Shown in pieces: positions 43,786 to 52,788 of a stretch of 64,000 bases of DNA; the first letter of the stretch is position 1; each line of letters starts with the position of its first letter. The notes beneath the pieces are model-generated. The model was not told the DNA's origin, did not search any database, and was given only the letters and a program-made list of their open reading frames with translations. Where the stretch lies: contig CAWAED010000001.1 in assembly GCA_963781105.1 (NCBI GenBank), positions 186,001 through 250,000 of the forward strand, read 5' to 3'. This DNA comes from Palsa-295 sp963781105 (GTDB lineage Bacteria; Acidobacteriota; Terriglobia; Acidiferrales; UBA7541). The translations under genes and the position numbers were made by a program.

Positions 43786-45018
43786 TTAGAACAAACCGCG
43801 GCGCGGCAAAACGTCCGCCATTTCGCCCGCCGCAAAACTCAGCTTCGACTCGTGTACCACCAGAAAGCAATTCCCCTTCACCACCGAGCCGATGTCCCCC
43901 GAGCCTTCCCAATGAATCATCTCGACGGTCGCCTCGCCGTTCGGCCAGCTCAAGCGCGCGGGCAAAAAATGCGCCAGCGGCGGTTTTTCGTTCACCGGGT
44001 GCGCCAGTTTCGCTTTCAGCACCTTCAATGGATGTGGAGAATGCCCGCTCAACAAGTCGATCGCTGGCGTCACGAACAGCTCGAACGTCACCATAGTCGA
44101 GACCGGATTCCCCGGAAGCCCAAACACCGGCTTCCCGTTGCAGAAACCGAAAACCGCGGGCTTGCCGGGGCGAATCGCCACCGTATCGAAGTAGAATTCC
44201 GTCCCCAGTTCCCTCAGCACCTGTTCCACCAGATCGTACTTCCCCACCGACACTCCGCCGGTAATCGCGACAATATCCGCGTCCAGCGCCTTCTGAATGC
44301 CGGCGCGCAACTGCTCCAGAGTGTCCGGCACGACGCCCAGCATCACCGGTTCTCCGCCAGCGAGTGCCACCTGCGCCGCCAGCGAGATATTATTGCTATT
44401 GCGGATCTGGAATTTCTTGGGAGGCTGATCCACTGGGATCACCTCGTCGCCCGTCGAAAGGATCGCCACACGCGGTTTCTTCGCCACCAACAGTTTCGAA
44501 CGTCCCACCTGCGCCGCTATCGCGAGCTCTGCATACCCGACGCGCTTTCCGCGGGTAAGCACGCTTTCTCCCACGCGAGTTTCCTGCCCTTCTAGAACAT
44601 AGTGGGCACCCTCGCGCGCGGGCTGCTCGACAATCACGTAATTGCCTTCCACTCGCGCGTATTCGTTCATCACGATCGCGTTCGCTCCGCGCGGCAACGG
44701 CGCGCCGGTCATGATCTGTACGCATGTACCGGGCTCAACGGCGCCTTCGAATGGCCCACCCGCTCGGCTCTCGCCGGTCAATCGCAGCTTCGCGCCCACG
44801 TGTGCAGCATCGCCAGCCCGCACGGCATATCCATCGCGAGTCGAACGATTGAATGGGGGATAATTCCGGTCGGCGGCTACATTTTCGGCCACGATGCGGC
44901 CCAGCACCTGCGCGGGATTCTGTACAAATTCGATGGTTTCAGTCGCAGGAGGAGGCGCGCACGGCCGCGCGCGAATCACTTCAATCACCTTGGCGCGGGC
45001 TGCTTCGTAGGAAACCAT
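43786..45018 (-). CDS. moeA: Molybdopterin molybdenumtransferase
   Basis: A 410-residue enzyme that inserts molybdate into adenylated molybdopterin. Motifs: FNRSTRDGYAVRAGD, VQIMTGAPLPRGANAIVMNE, the MoaB-like domain ILSTGDEVIP with ITGGVSVGKYDLV, and FGLPGNPVSTMVTF. The C-terminal domain IV ends at residue 410. It starts 6 nt after the purA stop and is followed by moaC after 50 nt. Confidence 0.95.
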   Translation of the reverse strand: MVSYEAARAKVIEVIRARPCAPPPATETIEFVQNPAQVLGRIVAENVAADRNYPPFNRSTRDGYAVRAGDAAHVGAKLRLTGESRAGGPFEGAVEPGTCVQIMTGAPLPRGANAIVMNEYARVEGNYVIVEQPAREGAHYVLEGQETRVGESVLTRGKRVGYAELAIAAQVGRSKLLVAKKPRVAILSTGDEVIPVDQPPKKFQIRNSNNISLAAQVALAGGEPVMLGVVPDTLEQLRAGIQKALDADIVAITGGVSVGKYDLVEQVLRELGTEFYFDTVAIRPGKPAVFGFCNGKPVFGLPGNPVSTMVTFELFVTPAIDLLSGHSPHPLKVLKAKLAHPVNEKPPLAHFLPARLSWPNGEATVEMIHWEGSGDIGSVVKGNCFLVVHESKLSFAAGEMADVLPRRGLF

Positions 45019-45024
45019 GCTGTG

Positions 45025-46341
45025 TCACAGCCAGGATGCGAGTTTCGTATCTCTCGGGACGATCGTAGCATCGCGTTCTGGCCCCGTAGAAATCATGCCG
45101 ATCTCAACTTGCAACTCGTTCGAGATAAAATCCAGATAATTCCGCGCCGCTTCCGGCAATTCCTTCACGTCGCGAATTCCCGGAGTCGGCTTCTGCCAAC
45201 CCGGCAGCGTCCGGTACAGCGGCTCGACTTGCGTCAGCGTCTCCACATCCGCTGGCATGTCGTCCAACGGCCGACCTTTTAGACGATAACCGGTGCAGAT
45301 TTTGATCTCCGGCTGAGTGTCGAACACATCCAACTTCGTGACGACCAGGGAATCGATGCCATTCAGCATTTTCGCGTATTTCAAGACCACCAGATCGAGC
45401 CACCCGCACCGCCGCGGACGCCCCGTCACCGCGCCAAATTCCTGCCCGCGTTCCCGCACGGCCTGCGCGTCCAGGTCCGGCATTTCGGTGGGAAATGGCC
45501 CGCTGCCCACGCGCGTCGTGTAAGCCTTGGTCACGCCAACCACTCCGCAAATCCGTGTGGGAGCAACTCCTAAACCAGTCGCCACGCCACCCGACGTAGC
45601 ATTAGATGACGTGACGTACGGATAGGTCCCATGGTCAATATCCAGCATGGTGCCCTGCGCGCCTTCGAAGAGCACCGACTCGCCATTATCGAGCGCGCCA
45701 TTCAACAACACGCACGTATCCGTCACCAAGCCGCGAATGTGCGCGGCAATTTCCAGATATTGCTCCAACAGGCCCGCCGTTTCTAGTGGATGGCCATACG
45801 TCGCCCGGCTGATCGCATTTTTCTCCGCAATCACTCGCTCCAACTTTTCCTTGAAACCGTCAGCATCAAACAGATCGATCACGCGGATGCCACGCCGCGC
45901 CATCTTGTCCTCGTAAGCCGGCCCAATCCCGCGCGAAGTCGTGCCAATCGCCGCCGCGCCTCGCGCCGATTCCGCGGCTTTATCCATTTCGCGATGATAA
46001 GGAAATATCAGGTGAGCGCGATCGCTGAGGAACAACCGCCCGCGCACGTCAATGCCAGACCTTTTCAGATTCTCAAGTTCGGCGACCAGCGCCGCAGGAT
46101 CTACAACCGTCCCCGCCCCGATCACTGCCTTCTTTTCGGGACGCAAAATTCCACTGGGGATCAGTTGCAGCACGTAACGATGATTGTTGAAGATAACGGT
46201 GTGCCCGGCGTTGTGGCCGCCTGCATAACGCGCCGTGTAATCAAACGACTGAGCAAGATAATCCACCACCTTGCCCTTGCCTTCGTCGCCCCACTGCGCG
46301 CCGACCACACAGATTGCCTTCGTTCGCGACTTCTCGGTCAC
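45025..46341 (-). CDS. purA: Adenylosuccinate synthetase
   Basis: A 438-residue enzyme that makes adenylosuccinate from IMP and aspartate using GTP. The GTP-binding GAQWGDEGKGKVVDYLA near the N-terminus, with the catalytic Asp and His in GGHNAGHT, and GTTSRGIGPAYEDK are clear. The C-terminal GRPRRCGWLDLV and KLDVFD motifs also fit. A GTG at 46341 gives a normal start (MTEKSRTKAICVVG); a GTG at 46374 would add 11 residues. It heads the run of molybdenum cofactor genes. Confidence 0.94.
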   Translation of the reverse strand: MTEKSRTKAICVVGAQWGDEGKGKVVDYLAQSFDYTARYAGGHNAGHTVIFNNHRYVLQLIPSGILRPEKKAVIGAGTVVDPAALVAELENLKRSGIDVRGRLFLSDRAHLIFPYHREMDKAAESARGAAAIGTTSRGIGPAYEDKMARRGIRVIDLFDADGFKEKLERVIAEKNAISRATYGHPLETAGLLEQYLEIAAHIRGLVTDTCVLLNGALDNGESVLFEGAQGTMLDIDHGTYPYVTSSNATSGGVATGLGVAPTRICGVVGVTKAYTTRVGSGPFPTEMPDLDAQAVRERGQEFGAVTGRPRRCGWLDLVVLKYAKMLNGIDSLVVTKLDVFDTQPEIKICTGYRLKGRPLDDMPADVETLTQVEPLYRTLPGWQKPTPGIRDVKELPEAARNYLDFISNELQVEIGMISTGPERDATIVPRDTKLASWL

Positions 46342-46624
46342 CCTAGGCGCCCCCCAAGCTCCAGCAAGCCGCACCTTCCCCCGTTCTCGTTCACAATAGA
46401 AGCATTACAGGCAGGCTAAAACGAAAAAGCAGCAACGCACAATCCTACCCTTCACCAGACCCTCGCGCAAGTACGGTCCTGCGGCGGTCCTGCCTCAAGT
46501 TTCTGATTACCGCGTTAGTCAGCCACTTGTCGTAATCTGAACGACCCTGGGGTAACCCTTCGCGTCCTGAATGCGACTTATCCATGTCTGCATCGGCGGT
46601 CCGTGATAAATACCTTGTGACTAT

Positions 46625-47527
46625 ATGCCGAAAGCAATAGCGATTGAAGATTTGACTAAGCTTTTCCGCGACGTAGCAGCCTTGGACGGCCTGAACATGG
46701 CGGTCCCCGAAGGCTCAATCTTCGGCTTAGTGGGGCCAAACGGCGCTGGGAAAACCACCGCAATCAAGATCGTCATGAATATTCTACATGCGACAAGCGG
46801 CCGCGTGCAGGTGCTCGGCTCGGACAGTCGCGACCTTGCCGGAAGCGCCTTTTGTTCAATCGGCTACGTCTCCGAGAATCAAAAGCTTCCAGAATGGATG
46901 CGCGTCACAGATTTTCTCGCTTACGTTCGCAACTTTTATCCTACGTGGGACCGTGACCTTGAGAACGGCTTAGTCAAAAGATTTGACCTGCCAGCGAAAC
47001 GTAGATTGAAAATGCTTTCTCGCGGAATGCGCATGAAAGTAGCTCTCGCGAGTTCCCTGGCGTATCGTCCACCCCTCATCGTTATGGATGAACCTTTCAG
47101 CGGCCTCGATCCGCTAGTTCGCGACGAATTGATCGAATGCTTACTGCACGGCGCTGCAGGCGCCACGGTGCTGATCTCTTCCCACGACCTCGCCGAGATC
47201 GAGACTTTCGCCACCCACATCGGATATCTCGAAGCGGGACAACTCCGCTTCTCCGAAGAATTGAAAAGCCTCGCCTCGCGCTTCCGTCAGATTGAATTGG
47301 CCCTCGGCGCCTCTGCTTTGCCACGCGGCGCGCTCCCAGCAAGCTGGATGCATCTCGATGCCTCCAATTCGACTGCGCGATTCATCGAGAGCCGCTACGA
47401 CCAAGAGCGGACGCCGTCCGATATCCTTCAGGTATTTGGCGACGCAAAGAACGCAACTTATACGCCAATGTCTTTGCGCTCTATTTTCCTCGCGATCGCG
47501 AGAAATACGCGAGGGAACAACGTATGA
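46625..47527 (+). CDS. ABC transporter ATP-binding protein
   Basis: A 300-residue ATPase of the DRA/YtrB-type exporter family. Walker A is GPNGAGKTTA, Walker B VMDEPFSGLD, and the H-loop SSHDLAEIE. The signature motif is LSRGMRMKVAL, an altered form of LSGGQ that is shared by some YtrB-like ATPases. The C-terminal ~90 residues are a variable accessory domain. It overlaps the permease gene by 4 nt (ATGA). The function is probably to export a lipid, peptide or antibiotic; the substrate is unknown. Confidence 0.88.
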   Translation: MPKAIAIEDLTKLFRDVAALDGLNMAVPEGSIFGLVGPNGAGKTTAIKIVMNILHATSGRVQVLGSDSRDLAGSAFCSIGYVSENQKLPEWMRVTDFLAYVRNFYPTWDRDLENGLVKRFDLPAKRRLKMLSRGMRMKVALASSLAYRPPLIVMDEPFSGLDPLVRDELIECLLHGAAGATVLISSHDLAEIETFATHIGYLEAGQLRFSEELKSLASRFRQIELALGASALPRGALPASWMHLDASNSTARFIESRYDQERTPSDILQVFGDAKNATYTPMSLRSIFLAIARNTRGNNV

Positions 47528-49056
47528 ATCAGGTCCTTCACATTTTCCGTAAGGACGTCCGCAGGCATTGGCTCGAAATTATCGTCTCGCTGTTACTCCT
47601 CATTGGCTTCGCCTGGAAGATGCCGATAATCTGGGGCCAGGAGCCGAATTCCGGAGAGGGGCAGGCCTCGCGTTGGCTCTTCGGCCTTCTCGGCGTATCT
47701 CTTTGCCTCTCTTATTGGTTTCTTATCGTCCGGGTGATCCAGGGCGAGTCTCTCGTTGGAGATCGCCAGTTTTGGCTCACGCGCCCGTATCAACGGCGCT
47801 GGCTCATGGCCGCCAAAGCGCTTTTCATCATTGCGTTTGTAAATGTACCTGTTTTTATTTTCGACGTTGCGTTGCTGGCGCGCGCTGGGTTTTCGCCGTG
47901 GCATCACTTGCCGGGACTTCTCCAGGGGCAGCTCTTCCTAACCGCATTCTTGCTCGTGCCCGTTGCGACGATCAGCGTGATCACCGAATCGCCTGTGCAG
48001 TTTCTGCTAATTCTCCTCGGCGTGATTGCGTACATCAGTGGCCTTACGTGGGTCGTCGGCGAGATTCCGAGCTCTTCTGCTGGTGGAGACATTCCAGGTC
48101 CCGCGATGCTCGTAGTTGCGGCCGGCACATGCCTGGCTTTGCTCTTTTTGCAGTACTTCCGGAGAGATACTGTGGTTTCTCGCTGGACCCTTCTCGGCAG
48201 CCTCTGTGCGATCGCGATTGGCCTGACCGCAGCACCTTACGGTCGCCTGGTGGAGCACGCTTATCCCGATATCCCGGCAGGCTCTTTGGTGTCTGGTGGC
48301 ATGAGAATCGAGAAGAATAGTGGCGCCCGCCCCGACGATAGTCCCGTTTTGGGTAAGACTGTAAATCTTTACGTTCCGATCGATGCGAGCGGCTTGGTTC
48401 AAGGTTCACTCGTCGTGGTCGACGCCGCTCGCCTTACGATTTATGCACCCGGGGGACTGGCTTGGAACTCCGGCTGGGTGAGCTCGGCACACGTATTGTG
48501 GCCGACACCGACTCGGTTCACTTTACCATTCGACGTAAACCGCAAGTTCTATTCTTCGGTAGCAGGGAACCCAGTGGATATCCGAATTGGTTTGGCGGTC
48601 ACCGAATTCCGCGAAGGTATACCGCAGCAAATCACCGTGGCGGCGGGTAGTTTCAAGGTAACCGATGACGGAATCTGCTCCGTTCGACCAACGCGCTACC
48701 TCTTTACCGGCGCCCTTCAATGCAAATCCGCCCTCAACGAGCCGGCGTTTGCGGCACACCTGGATCCCCAAAATACTACTTGCACCTTGCCGGACTCCAA
48801 ATGGCCGTCTCTGCAGCTCCGGCGAAACGACGGTAACCCAACGGCCGATTTTGGAGGCGGCGCTGGCTTGCTTCCGGTGCGACCGTTCGAAATCAATTTC
48901 GGCGCTGCTACCAATCCGAGCGGCGACAAGGCCCTTTCGATCGTCTGTCCGGGAACGAAATTCAGCATCGCGACGCCTGCGCCGTTCAGCCAGTATAGGA
49001 TCGAAACGAGAATCGAGGCGGTTCGTCTCGGGAATTATCGCGGATATGACTTCTGA
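47524..49056 (+). CDS. ABC transporter permease
   Basis: A 510-residue membrane partner of the preceding ATPase. Residues 1-240 contain about six membrane helices (first at ~20-40, RHWLEIIVSLLLLIGFAWK; others around 50-75, 110-135, 150-205, 210-240). Residues about 245-510 form a large soluble domain of beta-rich character after the last helix, which is longer than in most ABC-2 permeases. No conserved family domain was recognised in this half. Confidence 0.8.
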   Translation: MNQVLHIFRKDVRRHWLEIIVSLLLLIGFAWKMPIIWGQEPNSGEGQASRWLFGLLGVSLCLSYWFLIVRVIQGESLVGDRQFWLTRPYQRRWLMAAKALFIIAFVNVPVFIFDVALLARAGFSPWHHLPGLLQGQLFLTAFLLVPVATISVITESPVQFLLILLGVIAYISGLTWVVGEIPSSSAGGDIPGPAMLVVAAGTCLALLFLQYFRRDTVVSRWTLLGSLCAIAIGLTAAPYGRLVEHAYPDIPAGSLVSGGMRIEKNSGARPDDSPVLGKTVNLYVPIDASGLVQGSLVVVDAARLTIYAPGGLAWNSGWVSSAHVLWPTPTRFTLPFDVNRKFYSSVAGNPVDIRIGLAVTEFREGIPQQITVAAGSFKVTDDGICSVRPTRYLFTGALQCKSALNEPAFAAHLDPQNTTCTLPDSKWPSLQLRRNDGNPTADFGGGAGLLPVRPFEINFGAATNPSGDKALSIVCPGTKFSIATPAPFSQYRIETRIEAVRLGNYRGYDF

Positions 49057-49118
49057 ACCGACTTTCGTTCGGGAGGACTCGCGAGGTGCCGATCCCCACA
49101 CCGCTCAACAGCCGCACA

Positions 49119-49700
49119 TTACGAAGTGAGTTTATAGCGGAAGCAATCGCGGGCGTGGTCGTTCACCATCCCGACAGCTTGCATAAAGGCGTAGCAAATC
49201 GTCGTCCCCACAAAACGAAATCCGCGGCGCTTCAGATCTTTGCTCATGGCGTCCGATTCGCCCGTCCGTACCGGAATCCCGCGTGACTTGCTCCAATCGT
49301 GCTTCTTCGGGCGGCCACCGACAAATTGCCAGATGTATTTATCAAACGTGCCGAATTCCGTCTGCACCGCAAGAAATGCCTGCGCATTGGAAATCGCGGC
49401 GGATATTTTCAGCCGGTTGCGCACGATACCCGCATCGGCCAGCAGCTTTCGGACCTTGCGTCCGTCGTAACGCGCGATTTTCTTCGCGTCGAAATTGTCG
49501 AACGCCCGCCGATAATTCTCGCGCTTATTGAGAATCGTCTCCCAGCTCAACCCGGCCTGCGCGCCTTCCAGAATTAAAAATTCGAATAGCACGCGGTCGT
49601 CGTGAGCAGGCCTTCCCCACTCTTTATCGTGATATTCCGCCATGAGCGGCTTCTGCGCCCACTGGCACCGCTGCGGCTCGGCTCTTCCTGATCGAGTCAT
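49119..49700 (-). CDS. tag: DNA-3-methyladenine glycosylase I
   Basis: A 193-residue HhH-family base-excision glycosylase that removes 3-methyladenine from DNA. The zinc ligands are the N-terminal Cys in RCQWAQKP, His in AEYHDKEWG, and His and Cys in VNDHARDCF. Other motifs are RVLFEFLILEGAQAGLSWET and YIWQFVGG. The ATG at 49700 gives the normal length; an open frame runs to 49769. It overlaps the upstream CWC gene by 4 nt. Confidence 0.94.
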   Translation of the reverse strand: MTRSGRAEPQRCQWAQKPLMAEYHDKEWGRPAHDDRVLFEFLILEGAQAGLSWETILNKRENYRRAFDNFDAKKIARYDGRKVRKLLADAGIVRNRLKISAAISNAQAFLAVQTEFGTFDKYIWQFVGGRPKKHDWSKSRGIPVRTGESDAMSKDLKRRGFRFVGTTICYAFMQAVGMVNDHARDCFRYKLTS

Positions 49701-49945
49701 TGTGCACTTCTCGCTCGCGGAGCCACAGCCGCGCCTGCCGCTGCGGATAGACATCGGGGACACAAACAATCCGCATAGCGCCCGCGCAGCTCAAGCAATT
49801 CCTGCTTCGTGAGTTTCACTGCTTCACACCAGCACCCCGCAGCCCTCGCCGCGCAGACAAATTTCTCTCCGCACGCCGCGCACGCTTTCAGCTCCGGCCC
49901 GGAATCGGCCGGTTGCGCGTTCGGGCTGCCGCCGCTAGTAGCCAT
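49697..49945 (-). CDS. Cysteine-rich CWC-family protein
   Basis: An 82-residue protein with the CWC signature: CAACGEKFVC, then AAGCWCEAVKL, and CLCPRCLSAA near the end; eight cysteines in all, a likely zinc or metal site. Function of the family is unknown. It overlaps tag by 4 nt, so the two are probably co-translated, and it follows trxA by 21 nt on the same strand. The C-terminus is Ala-rich. Confidence 0.8.
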   Translation of the reverse strand: MATSGGSPNAQPADSGPELKACAACGEKFVCAARAAGCWCEAVKLTKQELLELRGRYADCLCPRCLSAAAGAAVAPRARSAQ

Positions 49946-49966
49946 GGTCCCGCCGGGGAATCGCGC

Positions 49967-50302
49967 CTAGGAAATGTGGCGCTGGAGGACTTTCTCGATC
50001 TGCTCTTTGGGCACCGCGCCGACGATCTGATCCGCTACCTGGCCGCCCTTGAAAACCAGCAGAGTGGGAATGCCGCGAATATTGAACTTGCCCGCGGCGT
50101 TGATGTTTTCATCCACGTTCAGCTTTACCACTTTCAATTTCCCTGCGTGTTCCTTCGCGATTTCTTCCACCGTCGGCGTCAGCATGTGGCATGGCCGGCA
50201 CCAATCCGCCCAGAAGTCCACCATCACGGGCTGGGTCTTGCTGGCTTCGACCACGTCCGCATCGAAGCTCGCGTCACTTACGGCCTGGATATTCTCTGAC
50301 AT
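49967..50302 (-). CDS. trxA: Thioredoxin
   Basis: A 111-residue thioredoxin starting MSENIQAVSD. The active site is FWADWCRPCHML, i.e. C-R-P-C and not the common C-G-P-C, which may shift the redox potential. The cis-proline loop IRGIPTLLVFKGG is present. The ATG at 50302 gives the standard N-terminus; an extended frame to 50326 is less likely. Confidence 0.94.
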   Translation of the reverse strand: MSENIQAVSDASFDADVVEASKTQPVMVDFWADWCRPCHMLTPTVEEIAKEHAGKLKVVKLNVDENINAAGKFNIRGIPTLLVFKGGQVADQIVGAVPKEQIEKVLQRHIS

Positions 50303-50358
50303 TTTTTTCCCTTGTTGCGCCCACACTTACCCCTGAATGCCGGCAAGAGCTTTTGGCG

Positions 50359-51837
50359 CTACCCTTTAGATGTCCCGGCAACGCGCGGGATTCGAGACCT
50401 CTTAGCTGCTTCATATAGTGTGACATAGGCGGCCGCAGAAGCTTTCCACGAAAAATCCTTGGCCATGCCGTTCTTTTGCAGGGTCTGCCAGACCTTCGGT
50501 TCACGGTGCAATTTCAATGCCGCCCGTACGCTCTCCATGAGAGCCCGTCCATCGTAGGCCTCGAACTTGAAGCCTGTTCCCTTCTGGGTCTTGGTGTCAA
50601 AGCTCTGGATCGTGTCGTCCAGTCCGCCCGTCGCGCGCACCACCGGGACGGTACCATATCGCAGGCTGTATATCTGATTCAACCCGCAAGGCTCGTACCG
50701 GGAAGGCATCAAGAATATATCCGCCCCGGCTTCAATTTTATGCGCCAGCACATTGTCATATCCAATCTTCACCGCCACTCTTCCCGCATGCTTTTCCGCG
50801 AGCTCCTTGAACATCGCTTCGTATTCCGCCTGGCCCGTTCCCAGTGCAATCAGCGAAATGTTCTCCCTAAGCAACTCGGTGGCAACCTGCGCGATTAGAT
50901 CAAAACCCTTCTGATCCACGAACCTGGAAACGATCCCTATCACCGGCCGTTCGAGGCTGTCCGGCTTGCTGCCCAACAGCTTGAACTGTTGCAGCAGGTC
51001 CTTCTTGCAGACTTTTTTCCCATCAAGATTATGCGCGGAGTAATTCTGAGCGATGCAAGTGTCCACCTCCGGACTCCACACCGCATAGTCCACTCCATTC
51101 AGAATTCCCACCAGCCGGTCCGCGCGACCGCGGATGACTCCCTCCAGACCATGCCCGTACTCCGGCGTCTGAATTTCCTGCGCGTAGCGCCGGCTCACCG
51201 TCGTTAGAAAGTCCGCGTAGATCAGCGCGCCCTTCAGAAAATTCACGCCGCCGTAGAATTCGAGCCCGCTCATCGTAAACAGCCGGTCCGGCAAGCCGAT
51301 CGTTCGCATCGCAGTCTGCGGAAACAACCCTTGGTAACCAATATTGTGAATCGTAAAGACGGCCGGCAAGCCGCGTACCACCGGGTCTTCGGAATGTTGC
51401 GTACGGAGCAGCACGGGCACCAGCGCGGTTTGCCAGTCGTGGCAATGCACTACGTCCGGCAGCCAAACGCGCTTCATGAATTCAATGCCGACGCGCGCAA
51501 ACTCCGCGAAGCGTTCTGCGTTATCCGGATAATCCGCGCCTTTCTCGCCGTAAAGCTGCTCCCGGTCGAAATATCCCCGGTCGCCCACGAAGAAATAACG
51601 CACACCCGCGACAGGCGCGGCCTCTCCGATGGCTGGAAACCGCAGACGATCCCCGAGCGCTACCGTGACGCTCGAAACGAGTGTGGATATAACCTTGTTT
51701 CCGCGGTAGCACGGCAGCAGCACTGCCACTTCGTGCCCCATTTCGACCAGCGCCTTGGGAAGCGCTTCGACGACGTCCGCCAACCCGCCCGTTTTCGAAT
51801 ACGGCAGACCTTCGGACGCTATGAATAGAATTTTCAT
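50359..51837 (-). CDS. glgA: Glycogen synthase
   Basis: A 492-residue GT5 glycosyltransferase that extends alpha-1,4-glucan from ADP-glucose. Motifs: FIASEGLPYSKTGGLADVVE at the N-terminus with the K-T-G-G-L ADP-glucose site, VVHCHDWQTALVP, FTIHNIGYQGLFP, and the C-terminal MPSRYEPCGLNQIYSLRYGT. The start is the ATG at 51837 (MKILFIASE); the frame extends to 51855. No other glycogen genes are near. Confidence 0.95.
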   Translation of the reverse strand: MKILFIASEGLPYSKTGGLADVVEALPKALVEMGHEVAVLLPCYRGNKVISTLVSSVTVALGDRLRFPAIGEAAPVAGVRYFFVGDRGYFDREQLYGEKGADYPDNAERFAEFARVGIEFMKRVWLPDVVHCHDWQTALVPVLLRTQHSEDPVVRGLPAVFTIHNIGYQGLFPQTAMRTIGLPDRLFTMSGLEFYGGVNFLKGALIYADFLTTVSRRYAQEIQTPEYGHGLEGVIRGRADRLVGILNGVDYAVWSPEVDTCIAQNYSAHNLDGKKVCKKDLLQQFKLLGSKPDSLERPVIGIVSRFVDQKGFDLIAQVATELLRENISLIALGTGQAEYEAMFKELAEKHAGRVAVKIGYDNVLAHKIEAGADIFLMPSRYEPCGLNQIYSLRYGTVPVVRATGGLDDTIQSFDTKTQKGTGFKFEAYDGRALMESVRAALKLHREPKVWQTLQKNGMAKDFSWKASAAAYVTLYEAAKRSRIPRVAGTSKG

Positions 51838-51998
51838 GGATACCGAGTGAATCAAAAACGGTAGCGGAAGCCACCTGCTTCGTCAAGGAATTCCGGCCCA
51901 ATTCATCTGTGCGTCGCCTCAAATGCACACCGCGCGAGTCGGCAACGCCGTCTGAGATTTGTTTGCAAGCGCTCCGCATTGCTACACTCGGCGTCGCC

Positions 51999-52787
51999 AT
52001 GGCGCGACAAAAACTGGGCCAACACTTTCTCAGCGACATTGGATGGCGCAAACGCATCCTCCCGACGCTACCTCTCACACACAATGATATTTGGATCGAA
52101 ATCGGCCCCGGGCACGGTGAAATGACGCAATTTCTTGCCGGCGAAGATCGCCGCGTCATCGCCATCGAGGCAGATTCAAAACTAGCCGAGGGCCTGAGGG
52201 CATCCGCGGACGCACAACCGGCGCACTGGCGCGGGGTCGAGATCGTTTCAGGTGACGTGCTGGCCACCAACATCGGAAGCCTCACCACCGGAAATTTTCA
52301 TGTGTACGGAAATTTGCCTTACTACATCACCTCGCCCATCCTGCATCATCTATTTCGCTGGGCTGGCCAAATCTCTTCGATTCACATTGTGATCCAAATG
52401 GAAGTTGCGGAACGCATCGTCGCGCAGCCAAACGTACGCGACTACGGCTATCTCTCCACGCTCTGCCAGTTCTATGCCAAGCCAAAAATCGCGCTGCGTA
52501 TTCCGCCGGGCGCTTTTCGCCCGCCGCCGAAGGTAAAATCCGCGCTCATTAGCATGACGCTACCCGGCGAGCGCGCACACCTCAACGTGGCAGATGAAAA
52601 GCGCTTTTTGGAATTCGTGCAGGCTTGCTTCGCTCAAAAACGAAAAACGCTGCGCAACAATTTACTGGCCATCACAAGCGATGAGGAAATCCGCGAAGCC
52701 CTGCCCGCTGCCGGCCTGCGTCCAGACGCTCGCGCCGAACAGCTCACCCTCGCGCAATTCGCCGCGCTGTTCTCCCGGCTTTTGTAG
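51999..52787 (+). CDS. rsmA: 16S rRNA dimethyladenosine transferase
   Basis: A 262-residue RsmA/KsgA methyltransferase that dimethylates two adjacent adenosines near the 3' end of 16S rRNA. The N-terminal RQKLGQHFLSD, SAM site WIEIGPGHGEMTQFL, VIAIEAD, and catalytic NLPYYITSPILHHLF are clear, and the C-terminal helical domain is present. The ATG at 51999 gives the normal start; the frame is open to 51909. It faces the GDPD gene across 1 nt (convergent). Confidence 0.94.
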   Translation: MARQKLGQHFLSDIGWRKRILPTLPLTHNDIWIEIGPGHGEMTQFLAGEDRRVIAIEADSKLAEGLRASADAQPAHWRGVEIVSGDVLATNIGSLTTGNFHVYGNLPYYITSPILHHLFRWAGQISSIHIVIQMEVAERIVAQPNVRDYGYLSTLCQFYAKPKIALRIPPGAFRPPPKVKSALISMTLPGERAHLNVADEKRFLEFVQACFAQKRKTLRNNLLAITSDEEIREALPAAGLRPDARAEQLTLAQFAALFSRLL

Positions 52788-52788
52788 C

